Source: Paludibacteraceae bacterium (GTDB lineage: Bacteria; Bacteroidota; Bacteroidia; Bacteroidales; Paludibacteraceae). Taken from it: DNA of 64,000 nt. How positions within the stretch are numbered: the stretch's first letter is position 1; the number at the start of each line of letters is the position of its first letter. The DNA lies in NCBI GenBank assembly GCA_024400115.1, contig JAKSNF010000001.1:98491-162490 (forward strand), in the 5' to 3' direction. Both the position numbers and the translations under genes were made by a program. Shown here in pieces: positions 44,775 to 54,532 of this stretch. The notes beneath the pieces are model-generated. The model saw only the letters and a program-made list of their open reading frames with translations. It was not told the origin of the DNA and did no database searches.

Positions 44775-44817
44775 AACTCTAAACAACTCTACACTCTAAA
44801 CTCTACACTCTAAACTA
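44752..44817 (-). repeat. heptad array O, from the MFS stop codon to the epimerase start
   Basis: On the coding (minus) strand, TAG (the MFS stop) is followed by alternating GTTTAGA and GTGTAGA units, then TTATGGA with the epimerase ATG inside, then GAGTTTA and GAGTTTA within the coding part. The strand has no C. The array supplies stop, spacer, start codon and the first eight codons. Confidence 0.9.
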
Positions 44818-46212
44818 TTTCCTAATCGGGAACCGATACACTAACCAAGCCATAATCAATGCTATTCCTGCGGGAATGAGCGAGAACAGGCACCAAATCA
44901 TCGTCTTTACTGCCGGTTCGTTCGTAATAGTCACTATCGTCTCACCCGTAACCATATCTTGCGAGGACACTAAACCTGCCCAACCTAAAAGAGCAGCAAT
45001 AAGCGAACCCGAGATTGCGCCACCTAATTTTTGAGCCATCGTGCCGGAGGAGAAAATCAGTCCCGTAGAGGACGTTCCAAACCTCTCTGTTGCATAATCA
45101 GCCACATCGGCGTACATAGACCACAATAGCGGAGAATAGAGACCCACACCAATAGAGGTCAGAATAACTATCGTTACCATGAGCCACATATAAGCGCTGT
45201 TCATCGGAATAAAGAAGAACGCTACGGACGTGATAGCGCATATAAAGGCAGAAATGATAAAGGCTTTACGCTTACTACCCACCCATCTGGTGAACGCCGG
45301 TGATATAGCACCGAAAATCATACACGTTACTTCGCCTATCGCCATAAAGACGGTGAAGTTGATAATGATAGTGGGGTCAATCGTCCAATTACCAATCTGT
45401 ATCGTTCCTATCCAATCTGATAATCCGGTAAAGAGCACATCGCCTCCTAAACAATAGGTGAACATATAGGCGGCTACAGCATAACGGAAACCGTTAAAGA
45501 AATTGGTGCAGATACCGGTAGCAGTAAGATAGAGCCATGGTTTGTTCTTAAATAGGTCTATGAATTGCTTGAAATCATATTTCTCAGCACGCTTGGGTTT
45601 AATGCGCTCCTTAGTCATAAGACCACAAAGCAAGGTCATTAACGCTGCCAAACCGCCAAAGACCGCACCGATAACGGCATACTGGTGTGCCTCCGTTCCG
45701 CCAATCCATTTCTGAACATAAGGGAAGATAAGAAGGGTAATAAAGCCCATCAAATATGCACCCACCATACGATAGGACGAGAACTGGTTTTTCTCGTTAT
45801 CGTCTTCCGTCATCACACCTAGCAACGAACCATAAGGCACATTAACTGCCGTATAAGCTGCCATCATAAGTAGGTAGAACGTATAAGCATAAATACGTTT
45901 GCCTACAGGACCGAGGTCGGGGGTAAAGAGTAGAAGCGCAAAGATCAGTCCATAAGGAATAGCGCCAAAGATAAGCCACGGACGATACGTGCCCCATTTG
46001 GACTGCGTTCGATCGGCAAGCGAACCCATCAGAGGATCGGTCACCACGTCAAACAGACGAGCTATCAACATAAGGATAGCGGCATCAGCAAAACTGAGTC
46101 CGAAAACATTAGTGAAGAACACAGGAAAAGCAATGGACATGATTTTCCAAGTGATACCACCCGCAGCGGCATCGCCCATTGCATAAGCAAGTTTTTCTTT
46201 AATTGAAGCCAT
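44815..46212 (-). CDS. GPH-family (MFS) disaccharide permease
   Basis: The 465 aa protein has 12 transmembrane helices and the GPH signatures DVVTDPLMGSLADRT (DxxxDPxxG) and LFKNKPW in the central loop. GPH carriers (MelB, and permeases beside mannobiose epimerases in Bacteroides) import glycosides with Na+ or H+ across the inner membrane. Its position between GH9-GH26 and the epimerase points to mannobiose or cellobiose as substrate (inference). Confidence 0.92.
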   Translation of the reverse strand: MASIKEKLAYAMGDAAAGGITWKIMSIAFPVFFTNVFGLSFADAAILMLIARLFDVVTDPLMGSLADRTQSKWGTYRPWLIFGAIPYGLIFALLLFTPDLGPVGKRIYAYTFYLLMMAAYTAVNVPYGSLLGVMTEDDNEKNQFSSYRMVGAYLMGFITLLIFPYVQKWIGGTEAHQYAVIGAVFGGLAALMTLLCGLMTKERIKPKRAEKYDFKQFIDLFKNKPWLYLTATGICTNFFNGFRYAVAAYMFTYCLGGDVLFTGLSDWIGTIQIGNWTIDPTIIINFTVFMAIGEVTCMIFGAISPAFTRWVGSKRKAFIISAFICAITSVAFFFIPMNSAYMWLMVTIVILTSIGVGLYSPLLWSMYADVADYATERFGTSSTGLIFSSGTMAQKLGGAISGSLIAALLGWAGLVSSQDMVTGETIVTITNEPAVKTMIWCLFSLIPAGIALIMAWLVYRFPIRK

Positions 46213-46215
46213 AAT

Positions 46216-46257
46216 ATTTCTAAATTACTAAATTAGCCACATCGTGGCGCTAAATTA
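46216..46257 (-). repeat. 8-bp repeats and inverted repeat between GH9-GH26 and MFS genes
   Basis: On the coding strand TAATTTAG occurs three times: once at the GH26 stop codon and twice after a 13-bp inverted repeat GCCACGATGTGGC. The arrangement again runs from a stop codon to almost the next start, but with an 8-bp rather than 7-bp unit. Confidence 0.6.
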
Positions 46258-48654
46258 TAAATCTCTTAGGAACAATGTCCTTGGGTTGTTGTATAGTTTG
46301 ATAAAGTCTTTTTCTGTTTTCAGACCTTTGGCAACACCGAAATGCTCTTTGTGCCAATTGCGCCAAGGCAAGAAATAGCACACCTCTTTGCCTTCAGTCA
46401 GCGGCAGGAAGACGCGCGTCCACCAGTCAGCTACGGGCGAGTTCTGAATACCACACTCGCTGATGGTAAAGAGCATACCGTGCTCCTGTGCATAAGCATA
46501 TAGGAAAGCAATATCTGCCGTTGATTGCGTTACGAAGTCCTTTTCTGTTCCCCATTGATACGTATCATATCCTAATATATCTACACGTCCTGCTTCGGGG
46601 AAACGGCTCTCCAAATACTCCGTGGTGAAATTGCCGTCTAAGTTGGGCGAGCAGCACCAAACGATATTCGTCGGCATACGCTCGTTCATATAGTCTTGGA
46701 ACATATTCCATAAAGCCAGCCACTGTTCGTTGGTGCAATTCTTCCAACCCCACCAGAACCACGAACCGTTATACTCGTGCCACGGACGAAGGATAAACGG
46801 AATAGGCTCACCTTTTTCATCTACTAATGTCTCTAAGAAAGTAGCCACGTCGTTCATCCACTCCACGAATAACTCATGTTGTTCGCCTCCGGGGAGGATA
46901 TTGAGTACCGTCGTCGAATCACTTACATCCCAAGCATTACTGCCGGTACGAGGGTTACGCGGGTGCCAAGAGAAAGTGATCACACCACCGTTCTTAACAT
47001 GATTGATAGCCTCCTCACGCATCCACTCAAAGGGAACGCTATCAAGGTTTTTATCACGTTTTTCTTCTAATCCGCCAAGGTCAAAACCCATCACGCCGGG
47101 ATAATCTCCTACGAGTTCATAGGTATCCGAACGCCCTTTCTCCCATTGCCATGTCGTGCCGTAGAAGGGGTCGTCTTGGTGGCCAAACATGATACCACGG
47201 TGAGAGAGAAAACGCAAGCGATGGATAAGGGCTTGTGCAGGCGTACTATGCTCTTTATCCAAACCTGCCATCAGCGGAATCAAGGTCGCGTTCCAGTTAA
47301 TAGCTATCTCGTTGCAAGCGTATGCTTCCTCAAGATCGGCATAACATTTAGCACGCTCAACATTAAAATAGTCGCAACCGTCTTGTTTAAGTGGATTAGG
47401 TCCGCCAGCCAACCAACCCGGAATAGGTGCTTCCACATCGTCGGAAGCGCTAAGGCGGTGGTGCGGGTGCATGACCGGTTTCTCACCAAAACCAGTGATA
47501 AAGCAGTAACCGGTGGGGTTATTACCCATCAGCCAATCAGCCGTCTGCTCTGCGCTATGCAAGTACTTCTCATCACCCGTCAGACGATAAGCCAAGAGCA
47601 TAGCGGCTCCCTTACCGGCACAGGCTTCACCATTACAACCCCAATAGAAATCTTTCAAGCCGTGACCGTACTCAAGGGGACAAGATTGGATATAATCCAA
47701 GAAGAGGTCTTTATATTCGTCTATACGCTCGTACATAGCTAATCCGGCTACATTAGGCCACGTAGGTAACGTGAAGCGGTTCGGCTCATACTGACGCATA
47801 GCGTCCTCAAACGGCTGTTCTCCGGTAGCGAGCCATAGTTCGGTGGCTGCCCAGAAGAACTCGTCGGAGCAGTTATGATCACCATAACCACCCGTTTTGA
47901 TTTCGGGTTCAAACTGCTTTGCCATACCGGCTTGGTCGTAGTACGTATCGGGGTGAGCAACCGCCCAGTCCCAAGCGCGACGTGCTTGCTCAAGAGCGGT
48001 AGCGCAGAATTCGCTATATTCGGGGAACGGAGCATAAACGCGAGCTGCCATAGCCATCGAAGCGGCAAAATCAAGGGTAGCAGGGGTAGCTTTCATTACC
48101 ACATAGCGCGTTTGTTGACACTCCGTAGGTTTGATAAAACTCTCAAACATCGGAGTGGAGAGTTTATGATAAACGCCTCCGTCCTCGTCTTGCATCGTTT
48201 GCATCCATTTGAGGTTGAACATCACCTCTTCCAGCAAATCGGGCACCTTGCTTCCGCTCTCAGGGATATTGACATTAAGGCTCTTATAATACTCCGGTTG
48301 CCATTGGTACGCCATCATCATCATACCTACCGTGTAGGCAGAGTTAACAATATACTTACCATAGTCGCCGGCATCGTACCAACCATAGGGACTGGAGATA
48401 ACCGTTCCCGCAGGGCGCGAATCGGTAGCTGCGGAAGGGTGCACCAACACGTGTGTATCAAGGTGACCTGCCGGGCGAGCATACACACCGGCATATTGCT
48501 CTTCAATAGCCACACCCGAACGTTGATAGTAGTACGCTTTGATAGCAGCCGTCGCTACATCGCGGTAGGGATAATCGGTGTTCACAGAGTTAGCTGTCGG
48601 CTTGGCACATGCCACCAAGACCAATCCTAATAAAATGTATGTTAACTTTTTCAT
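46255..48654 (-). CDS. GH9 endoglucanase fused to GH26 endo-mannanase, lipoprotein
   Basis: The 799 aa lipoprotein (KLTYILLGLVLVACA) has residues 30-480 of GH9: catalytic aspartates in SPYGWYDAGDYGKY and glutamate in NEIAINWNA. The usual GH9 Ig-like domain is absent. Residues 485-799 are GH26: RGIMFGHQDD, GVMGFDLGGLE, acid/base in RPWHEYNGSWFWWG and nucleophile in FTISECG. Together they could cut both glucosyl and mannosyl bonds of glucomannan. It lies between GH94 and the GPH permease, so products would be imported and epimerised by the neighbours. Confidence 0.92.
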   Translation of the reverse strand: MKKLTYILLGLVLVACAKPTANSVNTDYPYRDVATAAIKAYYYQRSGVAIEEQYAGVYARPAGHLDTHVLVHPSAATDSRPAGTVISSPYGWYDAGDYGKYIVNSAYTVGMMMMAYQWQPEYYKSLNVNIPESGSKVPDLLEEVMFNLKWMQTMQDEDGGVYHKLSTPMFESFIKPTECQQTRYVVMKATPATLDFAASMAMAARVYAPFPEYSEFCATALEQARRAWDWAVAHPDTYYDQAGMAKQFEPEIKTGGYGDHNCSDEFFWAATELWLATGEQPFEDAMRQYEPNRFTLPTWPNVAGLAMYERIDEYKDLFLDYIQSCPLEYGHGLKDFYWGCNGEACAGKGAAMLLAYRLTGDEKYLHSAEQTADWLMGNNPTGYCFITGFGEKPVMHPHHRLSASDDVEAPIPGWLAGGPNPLKQDGCDYFNVERAKCYADLEEAYACNEIAINWNATLIPLMAGLDKEHSTPAQALIHRLRFLSHRGIMFGHQDDPFYGTTWQWEKGRSDTYELVGDYPGVMGFDLGGLEEKRDKNLDSVPFEWMREEAINHVKNGGVITFSWHPRNPRTGSNAWDVSDSTTVLNILPGGEQHELFVEWMNDVATFLETLVDEKGEPIPFILRPWHEYNGSWFWWGWKNCTNEQWLALWNMFQDYMNERMPTNIVWCCSPNLDGNFTTEYLESRFPEAGRVDILGYDTYQWGTEKDFVTQSTADIAFLYAYAQEHGMLFTISECGIQNSPVADWWTRVFLPLTEGKEVCYFLPWRNWHKEHFGVAKGLKTEKDFIKLYNNPRTLFLRDL

Positions 48655-48669
48655 GGTATTTTAGTTTGT

Positions 48670-51228
48670 CTATAACGTTATTTCTATCGTTTGTTTGCCA
48701 GGTTGATAAGCCACTACCGTCGGTTGGTCGGCTTTCTGCTTGTGGTTAGGGTTCTTTACCACTATCTCGTACTCTGCCTCGCGCCACTTACGCCTTACCG
48801 TAAAGCCTTCCATATCTGCCGGCAGACACGGGTCAATAATGAGTTCATTGAACCCGGGTTGAATACCCAATATATACTGCGATACGGTCAGCCAGTTCCA
48901 AGCTGCGGTACCGGTTAGCCACGAGTTCTTACCCTCGCCCGGTTTAGCGGCGTCCTTACCGGCAACCATCTGACAATAAACATAAGGCTCTATCTTATGC
49001 AGGTCTTGGTCTTGTATCCACGCCGGAGCAATCTTCGTGTAATGCTCCCAAGCGTCGTTACCGCGACCGGCTTTGGCTTCGCCGATAATCACCCACGGGT
49101 TATTATGGCAGAAGATACCGGCATTCTCCTTGTAACCTGCCGGATAGGAGGAGATTTCGCCCATCTCAACATGATAGGTTGTGAAGGCAGGATGATTGAG
49201 CACCATGCCATGAGGGGTATCAAGATAGCGTTTGCAACTATCCAACGCCTTATCTACCAATCCTTCCTCTTTGCCTATCTCTGCCATCGTGCAGAAGCCT
49301 TGCGACTCAATGAAGATCTTACCCTCCTCGTTCTCGTTGGAACCAATCTTATTGCCAAAGAAATCGTAGGCGCGGAGGTACCACTCGCCGTCCCAACCGT
49401 AGGTCTTAACGGCTTCTATCATCTTATCAATCTTCTTCTGTGCCCAAGCGGCTTCGCCTTTCAACTTCTCCACTTCAACTTTCAACTTTTCTACTTCAGG
49501 ACTTCTTTCTACTTTCAACTTTAAACTTTCCACTAACGAGACATAGTCTTTGCCGCAGAACACGAACAGACCAGCAATCATCAGCGATTGTGCTTTGCTG
49601 CCCTCCGTCTTGTTTTCCGTTGTTTGGAAACTCTCGTTCGGATCCCAACTAAAGCAGTTGAGGTTGAGGCAGTCGTTCCAATCGGCACGACCGATAAGGG
49701 GCAGGTTTTGCGGACCGAGGTTATTGACCACATGCCCAAAACTAACGCGTAAGTGCTCAAACAGACTCACTTCCGTTCCGGGTTGGTTATCAAACGGAAC
49801 CATCTCGTCCAAGATACTATAATCGCCTGTCTCTTTGATATATGCCACCGTACCGAAAATCAGCCACATCGGGTCGTCATTGAATCCACCGCCGATGTCG
49901 TTATTACCGCGTTTAGAAAGCGGTTGGTATTGGTGATAGCACCCTCCATCAGGGAACTGAGTAGAAGCAATATCAATAATACGTTCGCGGGCGCGCTCGG
50001 GTATCTGATGAACGAAACCAACCAAGTCTTGGTTACTATCACGGAAGCCCATGCCTCGACCTATTCCCGACTCAAAGAAAGAGGCGGAACGACTGAAGCA
50101 GAACGTAATCATGCACTGATATTGGTTCCATATATTAACCATTCGATTTAGGCGCTCGTCTTTACTCTCCACCATATACGTACTGAGCAATCCGTCCCAC
50201 AACGCTTGCAGTTCAGCAAAAGCTTTATCAACCGCTTCCACGGTGGAGAAACGAGCTATCAGTTCGTGCGCTTTCGTCTTATTGACGAGTGTCACATCAC
50301 TGTCTTGTGAAGAGATGAGTTCACCTTTGCGCTTGCGCTCTATATCGGCTTGACAGAACTTCTTGTTCTGTTCGTTCTCTACATAACCCAGCAGGAAGAT
50401 AAGGTCTTGACTCTCGCCCGGAGCCAGCGTTATCTCCACATAATGGGACGCTATCGGACTCCAACCATGAGCCACCGACATAGCCGGTTTGCCCGTCATC
50501 ACGCATTGGGGATTGCTAAAGTCGTTATATAACCCAATGAACGATTCGCGGTCAGTGTCCCAGCCATCGGCTTGACGATTAGCCAACGCATAGAAAGCAT
50601 AGTGATTCCTCCTCTCCTTATACTCCGTCTTATGATAAATACTTGTAAACTCTAAACTCTCAACTTTCGAACTACTCTCCACTCTACACTCTCCACTCTC
50701 AACTTCAACTTCCCCCGTGCTCCAGTTCCGTTGGAAGTTCTCCATATCGGTCGAAGCGTTCCAGAGGCACCATTCAGCCAAGCTGAAGAGTTTTAAATGT
50801 TTGATGTCTGATGTGTGGTTGGTGAGGGTTATTTTATGTACCTCTGCCCACGTGTGGAGAGGAACAAAGCATAGTTCAGACACCTCAACGCCGTTCTTAA
50901 CGCCCGTGATACGGGTGTAGTTCAGACCATGACGGCACTCGTATTTGTCGAGTTCCGTCTTGCACGGTTTCCAACCCGGATTCCAGACCGTGTCACCATC
51001 TTTGATATAGAAATAGCGACCACCTGCGTCCATCGGCACACCGTTGTAGCGATAGCGGGTGATACGACGGAACTTAGCGTCCTTGCAGAAACTATAACCA
51101 CCGGCGGTATTGGAAATAAGGCCGAAAAAATCTTCGTTTCCCAAGTAGTTAATCCACGGGAACGGAGTTGCAGGGTTAGTTATCACATACTCCCTGTTCT
51201 TATCATCAAAATGTCCGTACTCTTTCAT
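48670..51228 (-). CDS. GH94 glycoside phosphorylase (cellobiose phosphorylase type)
   Basis: The 852 aa protein has no signal peptide, so it is cytoplasmic. Family motifs are [36 protein letters not shown], and [12 protein letters not shown] with catalytic D519. GH94 cleaves beta-glucosides such as cellobiose with phosphate to glucose-1-phosphate. Cellodextrin or glucosyl-mannose as substrate is inferred from the epimerase nearby. Two heptad arrays add charged stretches: [18 protein letters not shown] near residue 180 and [14 protein letters not shown] near 585. It is located between GH5 and GH9-GH26. Confidence 0.92.
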   Translation of the reverse strand: MKEYGHFDDKNREYVITNPATPFPWINYLGNEDFFGLISNTAGGYSFCKDAKFRRITRYRYNGVPMDAGGRYFYIKDGDTVWNPGWKPCKTELDKYECRHGLNYTRITGVKNGVEVSELCFVPLHTWAEVHKITLTNHTSDIKHLKLFSLAEWCLWNASTDMENFQRNWSTGEVEVESGECRVESSSKVESLEFTSIYHKTEYKERRNHYAFYALANRQADGWDTDRESFIGLYNDFSNPQCVMTGKPAMSVAHGWSPIASHYVEITLAPGESQDLIFLLGYVENEQNKKFCQADIERKRKGELISSQDSDVTLVNKTKAHELIARFSTVEAVDKAFAELQALWDGLLSTYMVESKDERLNRMVNIWNQYQCMITFCFSRSASFFESGIGRGMGFRDSNQDLVGFVHQIPERARERIIDIASTQFPDGGCYHQYQPLSKRGNNDIGGGFNDDPMWLIFGTVAYIKETGDYSILDEMVPFDNQPGTEVSLFEHLRVSFGHVVNNLGPQNLPLIGRADWNDCLNLNCFSWDPNESFQTTENKTEGSKAQSLMIAGLFVFCGKDYVSLVESLKLKVERSPEVEKLKVEVEKLKGEAAWAQKKIDKMIEAVKTYGWDGEWYLRAYDFFGNKIGSNENEEGKIFIESQGFCTMAEIGKEEGLVDKALDSCKRYLDTPHGMVLNHPAFTTYHVEMGEISSYPAGYKENAGIFCHNNPWVIIGEAKAGRGNDAWEHYTKIAPAWIQDQDLHKIEPYVYCQMVAGKDAAKPGEGKNSWLTGTAAWNWLTVSQYILGIQPGFNELIIDPCLPADMEGFTVRRKWREAEYEIVVKNPNHKQKADQPTVVAYQPGKQTIEITL
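49457..49533 (+). repeat. heptad array P, in frame in the GH94 gene
   Basis: About ten imperfect units of the TTTCAAC/TTCTCCA/TTCTAC type (coding strand GAAAGTT, GAAGTGG). They encode a charged helix-like run, LKLKVE and [13 protein letters not shown]. Confidence 0.8.
50645..50712 (+). repeat. heptad array Q, in frame in the GH94 gene
   Basis: CTCTAAA, CTCTCAA, CTTTCGA, then CTCTCCA, CTCTACA, CTCTCCA, CTCTCAA and CTTCAAC with one 4-bp phase slip. They encode [21 protein letters not shown] in an N-terminal domain loop. Confidence 0.82.
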
Positions 51229-51266
51229 AGTGCATTAGGAATTATATGGCTCCGGAGCCTCTCCGG

Positions 51267-52841
51267 TTATTGCGGTGCATTTGCGTAAATCGATTCGAGC
51301 GTATAAGTAGCCGTCGTGGACGTCGCTGCCCCAACCATCTTCTTCAGCAGTTCGGGAGTATTGATAGCACCCGTCGTATGATTGATATACCAGAAGCACT
51401 CACCACCGCCACCGGTGCCTTGACTGTTGTTATTATTATCCCACAGCATCACGGGTACTCCGGCAAAATACGATGCACGGCACAGGTACTCCATGAAGTA
51501 CGTACGATATTTTTCGTCGGCCTCATTGGCGCGTGTCTCGCAACCGAACTCACCTACGTAAATGGGGATATTCTTATCAATAAATTCTGTTTTGAGTTTG
51601 TTGAAGAAGTTCTTTATATCTGCTTCGCCATTCTTAGCAGCACCCGCTTCGGTAGCTGTATGTCCCCATTGTTGAACTTTTCCTTCGGTGCAGAACTCAA
51701 ACGGAGCATACGTGTGAACGGCAACCATGATTTTGTTAGCAGGGTCTTCCGGAATATTGAGTACGTGCTTAGGACCAACCGTGAATATATCCGAAGCGCA
51801 GAAGGACGGAACGCCAATCCAGCGGTCTGCGTTATTGCCACCCGTAGCGCGAATCACATCTACCGCTAATTGATTCCAGCGCTCCATGAGTTGGCATAAA
51901 CCGCTATAGTTCAGACTACCCCAGCCCCATTTCTCATCGTGTATCTCGTTGAAGGTCTCGAACATCAGTTTATCATTATCGTAGTCCTTGAACGCAACGG
52001 CAATCTGTTGCCATGTAGCGACGATGCGTTTCTCAATCGAATCGCGGAGAGTTGGGTTTCCTAAAGCATTAACAGCGTCTTGCCAATACTCATCGTGGTG
52101 GGTGTTAATCAGCACGAACAGACCGGCTTCCGTTGCCCAATCTACGTTTTGTTTCACCTCTGCCATGAAGTTCTCTGCAATAGCATAGTTCTCTCTTACT
52201 TGCCAGTTACCCCATGTCACAGGCATACGGAGGGTCTTAACGCCGGCTTCCACCAAACTGGTATAGAGGGCTTGTGTCGGTTTAGCACCGTCCCAATAGC
52301 CCCACTCGATACCCTTCGAACCATTGAACTCAAACTGCTCGTTGTAACTATCGAAGTGGTTACCAAGGTTCCAACCAAAGCCCATCTTCTCGACTAAGTT
52401 ATGCGCCGTGATTCCCGGATCAACGGGTTTTTGGCTCTCTTTGGTATTGAAGTGCAACTTAAACTCAGGATTGATACGAGTGCTGTCTTTGTATAACTGA
52501 ACGGCACCCTCTGGGATGATGAGTTCATAATCTTTCTCAGCCTCTAAAGCCAAAGCAATCTCGATACCCGTCCAAGCACCGTTCATCTTCGGCGTAACGG
52601 TTGTGCCATTAAGGGTAACGGGGAGATTGCTCAGTTTAATCATACTACCGTTACCGAACATAATCGTAACGGACGTGGTGCGGAGAGCATCTACATAAGC
52701 GCCCTCAGTAATGGAGCAACTCGCTACATCGAGAGAGGTCTCTCTTTGGCGGGGTTGTGGATCGGGTTCGTTTTCTTTACAAGCCATCATCCCTAAAGCA
52801 AGGGAAAGTAAAAGAGCAAAAGCCATCAAATAGTGTTTCAT
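51267..52841 (-). CDS. GH5 endoglucanase with N-terminal Ig-like domain, lipoprotein
   Basis: The 524 aa lipoprotein (MAFALLLSLALGMMACK) has an Ig-like domain (residues 25-135, ending FKLHFNTKES). The GH5 barrel follows: GFGWNLGNHFDS, LRMPVTWGNW, NTHHDEYW, acid/base in FETFNEIHDEKWGWG and nucleophile in IYVGEFGCE. It probably cuts beta-1,4-glucan, xyloglucan or glucomannan backbones. It is the first gene of the long transcription unit and the one next to the promoter. Confidence 0.92.
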   Translation of the reverse strand: MKHYLMAFALLLSLALGMMACKENEPDPQPRQRETSLDVASCSITEGAYVDALRTTSVTIMFGNGSMIKLSNLPVTLNGTTVTPKMNGAWTGIEIALALEAEKDYELIIPEGAVQLYKDSTRINPEFKLHFNTKESQKPVDPGITAHNLVEKMGFGWNLGNHFDSYNEQFEFNGSKGIEWGYWDGAKPTQALYTSLVEAGVKTLRMPVTWGNWQVRENYAIAENFMAEVKQNVDWATEAGLFVLINTHHDEYWQDAVNALGNPTLRDSIEKRIVATWQQIAVAFKDYDNDKLMFETFNEIHDEKWGWGSLNYSGLCQLMERWNQLAVDVIRATGGNNADRWIGVPSFCASDIFTVGPKHVLNIPEDPANKIMVAVHTYAPFEFCTEGKVQQWGHTATEAGAAKNGEADIKNFFNKLKTEFIDKNIPIYVGEFGCETRANEADEKYRTYFMEYLCRASYFAGVPVMLWDNNNNSQGTGGGGECFWYINHTTGAINTPELLKKMVGAATSTTATYTLESIYANAPQ

Positions 52842-52862
52842 AAAGTAAAAATTTAATTATTA

Positions 52863-52906
52863 TTCTCTCTTAATTCAAAATTCATAATTCATAATTCTCT
52901 CTTAAT
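52863..52906 (+). repeat. heptad array R, in the GH5 leader
   Basis: TTAATTC, AAAATTC, ATAATTC and ATAATTC in perfect phase, bordered by CTCTCTTAATT on both sides. It lies in the predicted 5' untranslated leader of the GH5 gene. The units match array E in the reverse orientation. Confidence 0.85.
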
Positions 52907-52913
52907 TTTGGCA

Positions 52914-52945
52914 CAAAATTACAAAATCTTTTGCAAATATGCAAA
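52914..52945 (-). promoter_or_regulatory. promoter of the hemicellulase transcription unit
   Basis: The minus strand carries TTTG at 52942-52945 and TAATTTTG at 52914-52921, 20 nt apart. No comparable promoter was found between here and comF, so it may drive about 25 kb. Confidence 0.8.
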
Positions 52946-53018
52946 TATGATGCATTATTGCAAAAGATTTGGATAATTTAGTACCACACCCCGTCACAGA
53001 TAGTGGTCTGAATTTTGT

Positions 53019-53283
53019 ATCTCCCGCTCGCGAAAGATTAACTTTTAGTACCTGCGGTGCTTTCTAAATTAGGTGCAAGCCGAAACATATTTTATCTGCG
53101 TAATTAAGGAGGGCTAGCCGAAATACCCCTGTCTTTGCAGGGCAATGACATCGTATGAGGCTTGACCGACGAGCACAGGGCGTGTGAAACCGCCCGGAAT
53201 AAAAGCATAAAGGGAGGCTTATAGCCATGGCAGCAAATAGCCGAAGGCGTAGCGTAATAGCGCCATAGGCGCGAGCGGGAGAT
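53019..53283. mobile_element. MITE-like element 2, 265 bp with 14-bp terminal inverted repeats
   Basis: The ends are perfect inverted repeats, ATCTCCCGCTCGCG (53019-53032) and its complement (53270-53283). It is homologous to element 1 in the opposite orientation: the outer 70 bp are nearly identical, and both contain CTCCTTAATTACGCAGATAA (or its complement) internally. It is shorter by about 235 bp. No gene is inside. It lies between the GH5 promoter and the truncated GH26. Confidence 0.78.
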
Positions 53284-53329
53284 AAAAAATCAGTTTATAA
53301 TCTGCGGAATCTGCGAGAGATAAAAACCC

Positions 53330-54526
53330 CTATCGCCAGTCCGGCAGGTCTTCTCTCGAGAGCACGCTGGGCGCATTCATCGCATCCACCCACCACTCGG
53401 TATTAGCATGCGCATGCTTATCCAACGAACCGGCGTTATAATCATACCACGGCATGAAATACGACCAATAACCTCCGTTGCGCCATTGCTCGCTTATCTT
53501 ACCCACATTACCGCACTCGGAGAGCGCAACCATCTTATTGGGGTAGGTGGCTTGCAGTTTCTGGAAGTCGGCTGCATTAGCTTCGGCTCCGGCATTGTAA
53601 ATATCTTGCCCAATCATATCCACATACTCGTCCCCCGGGTACCAATCGTCATCTCCGTTGTTCTGGCTGGTCCATACCCAAATGAGGTTATTGATACCCT
53701 TGGCTTTGAAGAAATCGTATAAATACCGCCATAACTTCTTGTACTGTTCGGCACCCTCTTTGCCCCACCAGAACCAAGCACCACCGCCGGCATACTGACC
53801 GTACGTGTTTCCGCTTGCCTCGTGGAAAGGACGCCATATAACGGGAATACCCTTCTCTTGCAGCAACCCTAATAGTTCAACCATCTTATTGAGGTCCTCT
53901 TGCGCAATAGCATATACCCAACTCGTCTCGTCCATGATCATAGACGGGGTCACGCAGGTAGTGGCTCCTTCATCAGTGATCTTACCGGGGCCCGGCGTGC
54001 AGGTATATCCGTCGGTGGACATGATTGCATCCTTATTGGCAGGCATGTTCCAATGCCAGCAGGCGGCTATCAGTCCGTTATTGTTCCACCAGTCCTCTAC
54101 GGCTTTGGTATCATTGTAAGGCACTTGCCAATACTCGAACGGATTATGGGAAGTGAGGGTGAACATGTGTATATAGTCCATCGTCGCAATAGCCGGATAC
54201 TTGCCCGTCGTTTGATAGACGAGGTTGGCTTCGCTAAAGTTCCAATTGACATTAGCAATCGTCGAAGACAGTATCTTCTTTCCGTATTGAGATAGCAGGT
54301 ATTGATATACTTTTTTAGCAGAACCTATGGCGTCGGCATTGCTAAGGGTCGTATCTATCTTAGCGGTAGCCGACTCTCTGGTCTTGAAATGAACCGTCAT
54401 CTCCTGATTGGGGCGTATATCGGTTTCGCTATAGTTGACGGTGATTGCACCGGCACCAATATGTAGGGTATAGGAAGTTCCTTCTGCCAATCTTTCTGCG
54501 TGCATTGTATGCGCGCTATCAGTACC
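53330..54526 (-). pseudogene. GH26 endo-mannanase, 5' end lost
   Basis: The GH26 part is complete: IMDETSWVY, acid/base in WRPFHEASGNTYGQY, nucleophile in VALSECGN. The N-terminus is only the last third of an Ig-like domain (ending VHFKTRES, like the FKLHFNTKES in the neighbouring GH5 lipoprotein). Homologous reading continues upstream of the ATG at 54505 (GTDSAHTMHAE) to about 54527, where the 11-bp repeat array begins and a stop codon enters. The signal peptide and domain start are gone. Translation from 54505 would give a 391 aa protein that stays in the cytoplasm. Confidence 0.82.
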
Positions 54527-54532
54527 GGGTTA

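Noticed and set aside
48150..48176. GGAGTGGAGAGTTTATGATAAAC in the GH9 gene as a heptad array
   Set aside because: Only one or two units, and the encoded GGVYHKLSTP is normal GH9 sequence.
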